From Tetraselmis striata (Eukaryota > Chlorophyta > Chlorodendrophyceae > Chlorodendrales > Chlorodendraceae), in NCBI GenBank assembly GCA_006384855.1, contig VCJN01002135.1, positions 114,501-178,500 of the forward strand: 64,000 bases of DNA, given 5' to 3'. The notes beneath the pieces were generated by a model, which made no database searches, was not told where the DNA came from, and saw only the letters and a list, made by a program, of their open reading frames with translations. Within the stretch, counting starts at the first letter, position 1; every line of letters begins with the position of its first letter. Below are positions 48,700-59,566 of this stretch, one piece after another. The position numbers and the translations under genes were made by a program.

Positions 48700-49735
48700 C
48701 GGCGTAGAGTTATAGAGGTGGTGTCCGCCGTCTCCTCCGCGTTTCGAGCCGCCAGTCCCGCCAGCCCCCAATCGATCTCCCCCTTGATACCGACTGTGCC
48801 ACGCAAGTCGCCCTGCTACTCAGCAGTCTGGCGACCCGCAACCGTGCGACGGGGGTCGACCTGCGCCGCAGCCGTGTGTTCCAGATTCCGATCCGTTCCC
48901 TCGACCCCAAGCTCGGGGCATTCACATCCACTCACGACGTCCAGGCAGTGGCCCCACGCGCCCCTATACCGGCTGCTCCCGCTCCGGCAGGGGTGAGCAA
49001 AGCCGGACTCGCCACTAACACGGGATCCGACGCGAAACTCGTCGCAGCCAGTATCACGCACCTATATGGGCGGGAGAAGATCGCGACTGATCACCAACCG
49101 GCGCCGCCTATTACAGCCGACCAGTCGGCGATGCACCACGGCTAGCTCCCCCAAGAGCTCCAGCCACCACCAACTACCCAGCTACAAGCGGCCCTCGGCC
49201 CGGCCGCGGCAGCCCCTCAAGCCACGGAGATGGACGGCGACGACTCGCCACGGGCAGTCAATCATCCGGCGACAAGCGCCGATCCAGCCCCGCGCCCCGA
49301 GCCGTCTCCACCGGCCGCAGCCCATGCCCCCAACCGCGACAAGAGAGGCCTTGGAGGCCACCCCCCGCTCGAGCAATCCTACACAACGAGCACACCAGCC
49401 CAGGCTTCCCACCTGGCCCAGCTCGCGGCAGAGGCTCACCGCCCCCGTCGCCCCCCGCGCCGGAGAACCCCTTGCAGGTGCTGCAGGTAGGCCGTCTACG
49501 GATACCTTCCGCCGGCAAGGCGCCCAACCCCAAGCCGGACGCACGCCCGCGACTATCAGCGCCGCCACCCAAGAACTACGGACGTTTCTAGTCGATACGC
49601 CCGAATGCATGTTTCTGAATTTACCCGCACTTTCCCCGCAAGTATTACAGACAGTGTATCGCCCGACCAGCGGGCTTGGTATAGTATATGCACGATACGG
49701 AGTCATCATGCCATTAAAAGCAGTATAATGTGCCA
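48700..49735 (+). mobile_element. Pro/Ala-rich gag-like transposon ORF remnant
   Basis: Plus-strand frames read ATQVALLLSSLATRNRATG, VFQIPIRSLDPKLGAF and LVAASITHLYGREKI, followed by a long Pro/Ala/Thr-rich tail to about 49490. A short ordered segment near 49560-49730 contains FLVDTPECMFLNLPALSP. The globular head plus low-complexity tail resembles gag-like or nucleic-acid-binding ORFs of retroelements. No polymerase follows directly. It is broken in a few places; family unknown. Confidence 0.35.
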
Positions 49736-51255
49736 AATTTTCTTAAATATATATTAGAGATGGAGGGCACTGTAGCCCCCACCCCATCAAGCTAGCCGGC
49801 TCAGCGGTACATGAATACTGATGAGCACCATATAGCTATTTTGGTTAGCTCCCCTCCCCCATCACACCTCAATAGCAGCAGACGGGACACCTCCGGCTGC
49901 GTTAGCGTGCCTGTTGAGCTCTGGATGGAATGGGTCTGACTTAGGTAGGGACAGCATGGGGGCACTGCTGTCTTAGCTATAGCCCACTGGAAGGAGGAGG
50001 GGTTAGGAAACATAAGAGGATGGCCGGTAGCTTGAGCTGTGATAACACTTCGTGTTCCCCACTGTAGTTAGAGATAGCAGGTCCTAAGAGCAACTCAGTC
50101 TGAGCGAGTGGATGCAGCAGACTATACGTTGTAACAAATTTCAATTTCAATTTCAATTTTGATAGAGTTGGAGAAATTGGATTATCTACAGTAACATCAT
50201 GATTCGTGCTTCGCGAACTTGCTCGCGCGGTGCTCGGCGGGAAATACAGTAGCGGCTAGCGACTATATGAAGTTGAACTCGCGCTGCGCGCTCATCGTAT
50301 TGTATTTCCTGCCGTACACCCTGGTACATCACCACTCGCACTCGAGATGTCAAGAAACTCCCACGTTTGATCGGAACGATAAACCGCACCGGGTTCTGGC
50401 CAGTGGAATCGCAGGCCCCCTCCCCACGCATGGAGTAGGGTTGCGTGTCCGTTATGGCCCGAGCTGGTATGCATCCCCCAGCTTGCAACCGTGGGTGCAC
50501 CCCTCCCATTGCTGCAGGCGGCTTGCCCGGCGTGCGGCAGTGGGTGCGGCCGTGCGTCGGGGTCAAACCTTTCCGTGAAGTCCACTCAGCTCAAATCCCT
50601 GATGGAGCTGTTATTCCAGGGCCATGCTCTCAAATTGCGAGAAAGCCCTTTGAGCGCCCCGCTCCCACCCTCCAGCACAACACTCGGGGTTCCGAGAGAC
50701 GTTGAGCAACTCGGGTATGGGCAAAACGCGGGAGAGGGGCACGGAGATACACTTCCGTGCAGCGCCTGGTTCCCCAATTACCAGTGCCACCCCATGATCG
50801 GGCCACACGCAACCAAGCCCCTCCACCTGCGGCCGAGTGTAGAGCCGTGCCTGGCTATGACACGCAAAATGCTCGGAGGGGAAGGTTCAGAGACTAGACG
50901 GGAGCCGGTGCGGCGGGGCACCGCCGTGCTCAAGATATAGTCCCTCACCACCTGAGAGGGTGCATGTAGTGAGCTCCCCAGGGAGGGGTGAGCTATAGGG
51001 GCTGGGCCGTTCCTAGTTATGTGAGATCGTATAATATGGAGCTAGTATGGGAGTGATTGAGCTCCGCGGCTCGGGGGTCGGTGGAACGGCATGCCGCCCT
51101 CATAACTGCCCATGTTTGTAAATATATGATCTCGAGGCGAATTAGTGGCACCTCCTCCGTCAGTGGCATCTCCTTCCCTACTACAACCGCAGCCAGGCGG
51201 TACTACCGCTCCTCCCTCGGGTACGGGTACGGGTGCTGCCTCCGATGATCAACCC
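49736..51255. other. no firm gene
   Basis: ORFs at 50219-50578 and 50491-50940 (+) are GC-rich and match nothing recognised. A short tandem TTTCAA run (CAATTTCAATTTCAATTT) lies near 50140. The block is probably repeat-derived, lying between two transposon-like stretches. Confidence 0.35.
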
Positions 51256-51830
51256 ACGACCATGGTTGCTCAACTAACGCTACGGACCTCAGCCGTGCGA
51301 TTCGCTTACTTTTTGGCGTGACTTTTTGGCCCTCGCTTTTGGCTTCCAGCGTATGGGTGCCGCGGCCTCGCGACTTGATACCCTGCGCTTGCATAGCGCG
51401 TGCGGGCCGGGCTCCCTATCGCTTTTCCAGCCGGATCACGAGTCAGCCCGCAAGATTCCCCGTGCTGCTTATTCGGCCGCCGTTGCGCGGGTGCTGGGCC
51501 TTCGCCCGCGCGGGGTCCCGCGCTTGTCACATGCCCGGGCCCCACGTGTGGTATTGACCCCCTATAGCTTCGCTCTACGGATGGCTCGAACCGGAACGCC
51601 ACGGATTTCGTCGTGGATCATCTGCCCATCTGCCCCGTCGTCGCGAACTACAAGCACCGCATGCATGCCGCTTTGGAAAATCTGTGGGCATATTCCGTGG
51701 CGATTGAAGCGGGGGCGGTGCTCGACCGGGACCGCTCGGGAGTCGGTGACTTGACCCTTGAGACGAGTGGGCTGCGCCCAGCGGACCGCTCGCGGCCATT
51801 GCGACAGTCTCAACAGGATAGAGACTGCAA
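51256..51830 (+). other. coding-like stretch, transposon-related?
   Basis: Two plus-strand frames have protein-like composition: 51326-51600 (ARKIPRAAYSAAVARVLGL) and 51595-51760 (VVDHLPICPVVANYKHRMH, then LENLWAYSVAIEAGAVLDRD). They may belong to one protein. It ends where repeat R1 begins. No family recognised; location among repeats favours a transposon origin. Confidence 0.25.
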
Positions 51831-51832
51831 GG

Positions 51833-52230
51833 ACAAACAAAGGTGGGTGTGCAGTGGTGGTGCAAAGGCGAGAGGCTATAGTGTTTTTAGAATACAACAA
51901 TAATTGGTTACAAGGTTGTCACCACCCGCCGCTATATATACTATCGTTGGTGCCGGCACTTGTCGTCAGACCATGCCGACCTATAGCAGCACGCTCACTG
52001 CGAAGAGCGTCACCTTGGAGAGACGAACGAAAGGCCCAACGTCAGCCTAGTCACAGTATGGCATTGTATGTTATATACATATAACAATACTGGCCGATAA
52101 TCATCAGCAGCCTAGGGTATAAAATATCCCCCGAGGTACAGCACTTAGTACGCGCGGCACGCGCACACTAGTATTGGTATTATGCCAAAGGTAGCTCAGG
52201 ACTAGTTACAATACATTGTAACTGTCACAC
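51833..52230 (+). repeat. Dispersed repeat R1, copy 2
   Basis: Aligns with 43491-43850 in the same orientation and then with sequence beyond the SINE in that copy (about 44120-44240). This copy lacks the SINE, so it represents the uninterrupted state. Confidence 0.6.
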
Positions 52231-52413
52231 CATCAGATTTGACGCTGGCGGGGTGGGGGGGGGGGGGCGTGCGATTACATTATCGATTTCGCGTGCGTGT
52301 CCTCCACGACCCCCACTTGGGGCAACGACCCCCGCTGATGCACCCCGGGGATCGCGGCGACCGAGGCGGAGCACAACAAGCTAGCGGCCGACCGGGCGTC
52401 TTTCCGCCCCGGC

Positions 52414-52860
52414 GCATGGTGTTCACCGGTACTACCCTTTTGTGGTTGAGGATCGCGGTGGCCTCGGAAAATCCGCTTTGACGGTGGTCTACATCTTCGC
52501 GGTGTTGCTTGCTGTGCGCAACTTCCCTGGCGGTCCTTCCGTCCCGACATCATGCTTCCTACGTGGCCAGTCCGTCAAGGCTCTTCGGAACTTTGTCGCC
52601 AGCCAACTCGCTGAGTTCCGCCATCACCTGTCGCGCACGCGGCGGGGGTTGTTGCAGTGAGTCTCTGCTTGCGTGCATGGTACATTGGGCGGCATTCTCT
52701 CTGCCGGAGTGCAGACGGCCAAGTCTGATGCGTCACTCTGCCCCTGCTCATTCCGCACCCTGTTCTATCTGGTGCCGCTCCCACCGCGCAACTGTTGTAG
52801 TGGACGTTTTCTATTGCCTTGTCGGGGGTTTCGTGATCGCCTTTTGAAGCTAGCTCATGT
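52414..52860 (+). repeat. Dispersed repeat R2, copy 2
   Basis: Aligns with 39237-39693 at roughly 80 percent or better by eye, including GCATGGTGTTCACCGGTACT, CTTCCCTGGCGGTCC and TCTCTGCTTGCGTGCATGG. The conserved frame contains VYIFAVLLAVRNFPGGPS. Here it is not inside a SINE. Confidence 0.6.
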
Positions 52861-53639
52861 AACTACATCAGAACGAATAACGACCATGTGTACTAGAGGC
52901 ATCCATTAGTACATCGTGTTCTAGAGCATATAATCCTTAGTCGCTACGACCGGTGTATTCGCCAGCGCTAAGCAGTGGCGACTACCTGTAGGCGCTAAAT
53001 TTCGGGCTGTCGTACAGTGTGACAGCATGGTAGCGCTACATTACACGGATGAATGATGGAAAATACATCACCGCTAGCGCGCCACGCTGTCCCATTCGCT
53101 GTATTCGGACGGCTGATATGCAGCATCCTATATCTCCGTGGCATTAGTCGCTATATTGAACCATGCAGCATGTGCTGCTGTATCTACATTTAAAAGGATG
53201 GTCGTCGTTATGAGCGATTGTGTGTATAGCAGTACCCTGTACTGCCTGCACAGGGCTTTCCGCAACTACTGGATTACTGCCGAAACGGCCGTCGTAGACG
53301 CTGCAAGGGTTTCACTACAGGTGCCAGTCCTGTCCCGGGGCGGGAAAAAAAACAGCACTGGTGTGAATTACAAAAAGTGAAAAAGGGCAGTAACAAATCC
53401 ACCTACGTACGGCAGTGTACTGCTAAAAGCAGTAATCCTTAAGGATTTGCTAAAAGTACTGGTACCTGCTGTACTGCGCGGTAATAATGTCATGTGCGCT
53501 GCTGCTGCTGCTGTCGATGCCGCGCGCCTTGCTGCTGTCGCGCCACTTGCACGTCAGAACGGCGCGCGACGTCAGATCACACCCTCCAGCACAGCAAAGC
53601 TCTATTCTCATTCAGATTGCTTCGCTGCTGCTAACCGCC

Positions 53640-53670
<31 letters not shown>

Positions 53671-54903
53671 CAGCAAAGCCAGTGACCGTCTTCCGCTAGC
53701 CATAACCATATCTTCCCCGTAAACGCTATGGGAATCTCCGGTCTGAAGGAGGTTGCGCCCGCGCGACCTGCGGGCGCCAAGCCCAGCGCCAGCCCTGCAT
53801 GGGCGCGGGATGGCGACCTCGGCGTGCCCACGACTCTCGACGATGGCGTGACCGACCTCGGCAAGTGCTGGAGGTACCGTGACCCTGCCCCGCCGGATAA
53901 CCCACAGCACTGTCGCACCACTTCCTACATGGGGCGTGTGTTCGCATACTAGGAAGATCCCTTCTTACATTTTAGCGAGTAGTATGGTAGCCTTCATCCA
54001 GGTTCGTCGAGCTGTATTCGTTCGTACACGGTTTTAGTCCACCCAGATGATGAGCCGACCAGCCGGATGGGGCCCGGTTGTGTGAACGCCGTTCCCGCCC
54101 AAAAATTCCAACCCCACGCGACCAGCCACGTGTCCCGCTTCAGGGTAGCTTCCTCTTCGTGTCGTACGCGTACGTTATGTTGGCCGCAGCGACGGCTGCT
54201 GCTCTCTGCGGGAGGAGAGGGGGGGGGGGGGGGGGGGTACTCGCGGCCCCGGCTCGCCCCCAGCCCGCGGCCTCGCGCCGAGGCATCACAGGACGTCTGT
54301 GGCGACCACGCGGTCGGGGTCACCTCGGGGTCGCGCAGCTGAGCGACGCGACGTACATATCCGACGTCTGCTGGGGCTGCCAACTTTCTCACCCTGGTTG
54401 AAGTGCAATTTCCCTCTACCCTCCGGCCCACTTCAAACTGCGGCCTGGCCCACCCCACCGCTTTCGCGACGCTTTGCGTCACTGCTTTCTGTCACTGCGA
54501 GAAACATACAGCATACTTCCCGTCGCTGCCGCCGAAACTCCGCCTCCTCGTCGCATTCAGTGCAACATTTCGACCGAATGCCGTGCGGTCTCGATGCGCC
54601 CCACCCTCCAGGTTTGATAAGCTAATGCCAGGCCGATGACGAGGCCTCGCTCCGGCACCTAGCCGCCCAGGATGCGCGGTGTTTGTTTCGCTCATAGCTA
54701 TTAGGTGCACCGTGCAATAGTGAAGACTTTGCTATGGCGGCTGAGGGGGTCTGCTGTAGCGATAGATATACCTTTTGCGCGATCTACTAGGTATGATGTT
54801 GCGAACAGGTATGGTCTACCCAGTCCCGTGTGACCTCTATATGGCCGGCCCTCCAAGTCGCACAAGCTAGCGCCAGGCCGAGGTTGGCCTAGTGGCAGTT
54901 CGA
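52861..54903. other. upstream region of acyl-CoA synthetase gene
   Basis: No convincing gene. A C tract (53638-53665) and a G tract (54221-54237) are present. ORFs near 53728-53952 and 54299-54640 match nothing. Because the synthetase lacks the usual first 40 or so residues, a short upstream coding exon could lie here; an acceptor-like GGCCTAG stands just before the ATG used. Confidence 0.35.
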
Positions 54904-57900
54904 ATGGCGCTGACGATTCGCTGTGCCCTGGGCGTTCTGAGCAGGAACAGCGTGAAGAAGTTTGCCGACAGCCCCTGCCTGGGCAAGCGCGAGGGCACCG
55001 GCCCGTACACCTTCGAGACCTATGCGCAGATCGGCAAGAAGGTCGACGCTATGGGCGCCGCGCTGACCGGCAGGGGCGTCCAGCCCAAGTCCGCCGTGGG
55101 CGTATACGGAGCCAACTGCCCGCAGTGGATGGTCGCCATGCAGGTGAGACGCAGTGCGCTGCTCTTGCGCAGGAGGCACGGCCATGATGCACCGGACGAC
55201 GAGGACAATGACACACACCTCACCCCTCGCTGTGCAACCACCACAGGCATGCAACCGCCAGAACCTCATGTGCGTCCCACTGTACGACACGCTTGGCGTG
55301 ACGGCGGTGGAGTTCATTCTGAAGCACTCAGACGCGGCCAGCGTGTTCGTGGAGGGCGCCAAGCTGGCCACGCTAGCGTCGGCCCTGCCGTCCGTCAAGG
55401 ACCAGCTCAAGCTGGTGGTCTATTGGGGCGAGGCAACTAGTGAGGCGCAGGAGGTGTGTGTTTGTGGGCGCTGGCATGCTTCATCGAGCGAGCATTAGCC
55501 CTCACCTGAGTGACCACCCAGAGGCCCTTACCTGCGGTGGTACTTAACCTGCCGCCGCGCCGCAGGCTGTCAAAGCGCTGGGCATTGATCTGGCCTCCTT
55601 TGATGAGCTCCTGGAGGCCGGCACCAACAACCCCGTGCCGCACGTGGAGTGTGACCCCGAGGACCTGTGCACCATCATGTATACCTCGGGCACCACTGGC
55701 GACCCCAAGGGCGTCATGATCAAGCACAGCAACGTGCTGGCTGAGATCAAGGCCGCGTCGGCATTCACCTCCAACACCCTCGGCCAGGGCGTCGGCCCCA
55801 ACGACGTGTTCCTGTCCTACCTGCCGCTGGCCCACATCTTTGACAGGTAGCGCCCTCCCCCCCCCGCGCGCTGGGCGGGTGCCTCCCCTTCGCATGGTCT
55901 TCTGAAGGGGCGGTGGTACTGAGGCGCACGCTTGTGCAGGGCGGTGGAGGAGTACTTCCTTACGGTGGGCGGTTGTGTTGGCTACTGGCGGGGCGACATC
56001 AAGTACCTTCTCGAGGACATTGCCGAGCTGCGGCCCACCTTCTTTGCTGGTGTGCCGCGCGTGTTTGATCGCATCTATGCCGGCGTGATGACCAAGGCAT
56101 GCAAAGCCCCCCCCCCCACCCCCCCCCCCCCCCACCCCCCTTTCCAAACACACACACACCTGCCTTCCCTCACTCCCTTACCTTGCCTTTCCCTCATGCT
56201 GCGCGCGCACTCGAAGACACAGAGGCATGCTGACACCGGTATGCAAGTCGTCCTCAAGAGGGCACACGATGTTGTCCTCTCATCAGTGATCCTGACTATC
56301 CTGACTCTTGGTGCCAACACCATGTAGCCAGTGAGCTGCGCGCATGCGGCTCCCTTACCTGGTGCTGACCCCAAACTCTAGATGAAGGCGGCCGGATTTA
56401 TCAAGCACAGCCTGTTCAACTTTGCGTTTTCGCGCAAGAAGGCGTTCATGGCTCAGGGCCTGAAGCAGGATGAGGCTTCCCCCTTCTTCGACAAGCTCGT
56501 CTTTTCCAAGCTCAAGCAGGCGCTGGGCGGCCGCGTGAAGCTCATCATCTCGGGTGCCGCCCCGCTTAGCCCTCACGTCATGGAGTTCCTCCAGGTTTGC
56601 ATGATGTGCACTGTCACGCAGGTAAGCCAGCTGTGATTGCAGCGCCTATGCAAAGTTCAAATTGCCTTCGCGAGATCTCAGAAACAAACTGAAGAAACAG
56701 CGAGTTGGTCCCAAAAGTGATTAATTTAAGTTTCCATGTTTTTTTACATTCTCTATTCCAATATATTTCAAGACAACTATTTTTTTCTTTGTCCCTAAAG
56801 GGGGGGGGGTGCATCTAGTGTCACATGGCACATCCCAAGTGCGAGTTGTGCGTGGTGATTTTGTGCGAACCAACAGTGGCATCTAGGTTTGCATTGTGCC
56901 TGGGATTAAGCCTCCCGCTGGCCTCCCTCCCCTTTGTCATATTTTCTGCCTGTGAATCCTTTCACCGACCTTGGCCGCCTGCAGAGCGGATGCCGCTTAA
57001 TCAACTCGGGCATCTGAGAACCTCAGATGATCTGTGCGTGCAGGGATACGGCCTCACCGAAACGATGGCAGGCTCCACCATCTCTGTCCCCGGCAGCAAG
57101 GGCGCCAACGTCGGGCCCCCTCTCCCGGGCGTGCAGATCAGGCTGGAGTCGGTGCCTGACATGAACTACGACGCGCTGGCTGACCCCCCGCGCGGCGAGA
57201 TCCTGATCGGCGGCGACACCGTGTTCTCGGGGTACACCCCCCCCCCCCCCCCCCCCCCCCGGGGTTCTCCATCTGCTGCCCCTGGCCCTTGACTTTGTGC
57301 CTGCCAATTGCCAATCTTGCTTTATGCTGAACCTCTTGCTTTACGCTGACCCCCCCCCCCCCCCCCCCCTTCCCTTCTCACTTCTTCACTAATATCCTTT
57401 TCCAGCTACTTCAAGCGGGAGGACATCACCAAGGAGGTACTTGGTAAGCGCAACGGCGCCCATTCATCTTCACGCTGAGCAGCTCAGCCAAGCACCCGAT
57501 CGTACCTGCAGCTGACTTGCTCCCTTTGCGTACCTGCGTGTGCCGCAGAGAGTGATGGCTGGTTCCACACTGGCGACGTCGGTGAGATTGGCAAGGACGG
57601 GAATCTGAGGATCATCGACCGCGTCAAGAACATCTTCAAGCTGTAAGTCCTGATCGGCATAAGGTTGCGAACTTGCGGCTCGTTGTCTTCGCCGGAGAGC
57701 CCCGCGGTCTCATGCTCTTTGTATGCCTCTGCCTCTTAGGTCGCAGGGCGAGTACGTCGCTGTGGAGAAGGTGGAGGGCGAGCTCAAGAAGTTTGAGATG
57801 CTGGAGCAGCTGTGGGTGTATGGCAACAGCTTTGAGAACTGCCTGGTGGCCGTGGTGGTCCCTGTGGAGGCAAAGATGATGGCGTGGGCAAAGTCCCATC

Positions 57901-58247
57901 ACATCAAGGGCGACTTCAAGGAAGTGTGCGCCACCCCTCAGGTGAGCCCTTGGTGCCCTCATGTACCATGCAGCACTGATGTGAGGAAGCAGTTGGCGGT
58001 TGTTGACTTCAGTTAGCGACTTAAACTCATGCAGGCAAAGAAGATGCTGCTGGAGGGCCTGACCACCACCGGGAAGGAGGCCAAGCTCAAGGGCTTCGAG
58101 ATGGTGAAGGACCTCCTCGTGGAGACCTCTCCCTTTGACGTCGAGAAGGGCCTGCTGACCCCCACGTTCAAGATGAAGCGCCCGCAGCTGCAGAAGCACT
58201 ACCAGAAGGAGATTGACGCCATGTATGCGGCCATGAAGAAGAAGTGA
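54904..58247 (+). CDS. LACS: Long-chain acyl-CoA synthetase
   Basis: ATP-dependent activation of long-chain fatty acids to acyl-CoA. Exons 54904-55143, 55247-55453, 55566-55846, 55940-56096, 56382-56621, 57044-57231, 57406-57443, 57549-57642, 57740-57941 and 58035-58247 give about 619 residues in consistent phase, colinear with plant LACS4-type enzymes. Visible motifs: the AMP-binding loop [48 protein letters not shown], and the acyl-CoA synthetase signature around [20 protein letters not shown]. The C-terminus ends AAMKKK. Compared with about 660 residues in plants, roughly 40 N-terminal residues are missing, so a first exon may be overlooked. The intron after 56096 has a GC donor. C tracts follow the donors at 56097 and 57232. 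Subcellular site cannot be told; no clear signal is visible. Confidence 0.92.
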
Positions 58248-58298
58248 GACCTCTGCTGGGGCCAGTGACTTCATACAATCAAGCGGTGTGTGCGCAAT

Positions 58299-58303
58299 TT
58301 ACA
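58299..58303 (-). terminator. TGTAA poly(A) signal, LRRC51-like gene
   Basis: Minus-strand TGTAA about 200 nt past the LRRC51-like stop codon. It lies upstream, in plus coordinates, of the TGTAA used by the convergent synthetase gene, so the two transcripts would overlap at their 3' ends. Confidence 0.4.
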
Positions 58304-58339
58304 ACACCAGGCCGAATACACCGGCTTTTTGTCTAAGAA

Positions 58340-58344
58340 TGTAA
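58340..58344 (+). terminator. TGTAA poly(A) signal, acyl-CoA synthetase
   Basis: TGTAA about 93 nt downstream of the stop codon at 58245-58247, the usual position for chlorophyte genes. Confidence 0.55.
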
Positions 58345-58501
58345 CAAATGCTAAGCATCAGCTGCAGCAGCCCTGCCTTGCAGTGCCCATTGCCAATGCA
58401 CCAGCCCCGCATCATGCGCCAGATACAGAGCATATTATGGCTTCCGGTGACTCGTGCAACAGGCGAAGCAGCGGCCGTGTCATGAGCCACGGGTCGCAAC
58501 C

Positions 58502-59566
58502 CTACTTCTTTTTCATCTTGCTGGCGTACCACACGCTCGCCTTATCCTTGTCCACCTTTGTAATGGCAATGAAGTCCAGGGTTCGAAGGTTTGGCAAGTA
58601 GGCCAAGACTTGCATTCTGCGCATGTCATTGCGGGGCATGTGTCAATGCCGCAGAGGATGCTGATGTGGCCATGTATGGATACACACACAAGCACGGGCT
58701 GAGCAGAATGGCGATCCTCACTTGTATGTTCCCTGGTTCATTTCCTCCAAGGGGTTGCCATGCAGTGTGAGCTTCCGCAGGTTGGGCAGCTTTGCAAGCT
58801 TTTTTACCTCGCGGATGTTTGTGAGGCAGTTGGCATGCAAGTAAAGCACCTGCGATCAAAAGCGGGCGATGCAATTGTGGCTTAATTCAGGAACTCGTCA
58901 CAAGGGTGGCAGCCCGAGCAGCCTTTGCGGCCCGCTCAACGCAATGTAGTTTGACAGTACAATGCGGGGCGGTGGTGGCCTACCACAAGATTTGGGTACG
59001 TGGCGATGATGTCCTCAATCGAGGTGAGCTTGTTGAACGACGCATCAAGCCAAGACAGCTCCTCCTGGGATGGGCGTCGCCGCGAAGCAGTACGGGTGTT
59101 ACTCCAGGGTGTGATGTGACGTGGCACTGGTGTGTTTGCTGAATCGGGGATCAGCGTGGAAGCGCATACCGGCGCATCCATGACATGATCCAGCACCTCA
59201 GGCAGCCCCTGCAGCGTGGAGATGGTATTGTTGCTAATCCTCAAGCACGTGCTGTTGAGTTCGTACTTTGCCTTTTCCTCCGCCGACACATCAGCGCCCT
59301 TAAGGGTTCCGCTGTTGGGCTGCTCCTCGAGAATTTCTGGTGCGCAGTAAATCCACGCCGCCCTTGTATCAGACCGACCCAGGTCAAGTGAAGGTCTACC
59401 CATTCCCACCCCGCCCCCACCTCACAGCGCTTTCTATCCGTGCGCGGACAGGGTGCCGCCGCTCACCTGTCAGCGAGGTCAGCCACTTGAAGGAGTAGTC
59501 CAGTGGCTGGCCCGACTTGAGCTTCACATCGGCCAAGCTCTTCGCGTTCCCTAGGAATTGCTGCAT
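58502..59566 (-). CDS. LRRC51: LRRC51-like leucine-rich repeat protein
   Basis: Five exons on the minus strand, 59566-59467, 59336-59170, 59064-58984, 58849-58722 and 58616-58502, give 196 residues, against 192 in human LRRC51. Colinear matches: QPLDYSFKWL at the N-terminus, SWLDASFNKLTSIEDI, VLYLHANCLTNIREVKKL, LRKLTLHGNPLEE, then LRTLDFIAITKVDKDKASVW near the end. These are leucine-rich repeats closed by the LRRC51-type cap. The C-terminus is KMKKK. The family is found mainly in ciliated organisms; a flagellar or basal-body role is inferred. The gene is convergent with the synthetase, with 254 bp between stop codons. Confidence 0.88.

Noticed and set aside
48718-49736. Minus-strand 184-codon ORF at 49182-49736
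   Set aside because: Opposite a plus-strand frame with better protein-like composition; no recognisable domain.
50491-50940. 149-codon plus-strand ORF as a gene
   Set aside because: No similarity recognised, ATG is one of many, and the minus strand is equally open; left as unexplained.
53447-54640. Several plus and minus ORFs upstream of the synthetase gene
   Set aside because: None has a domain, splice context or codon pattern that persists; some cross homopolymers.
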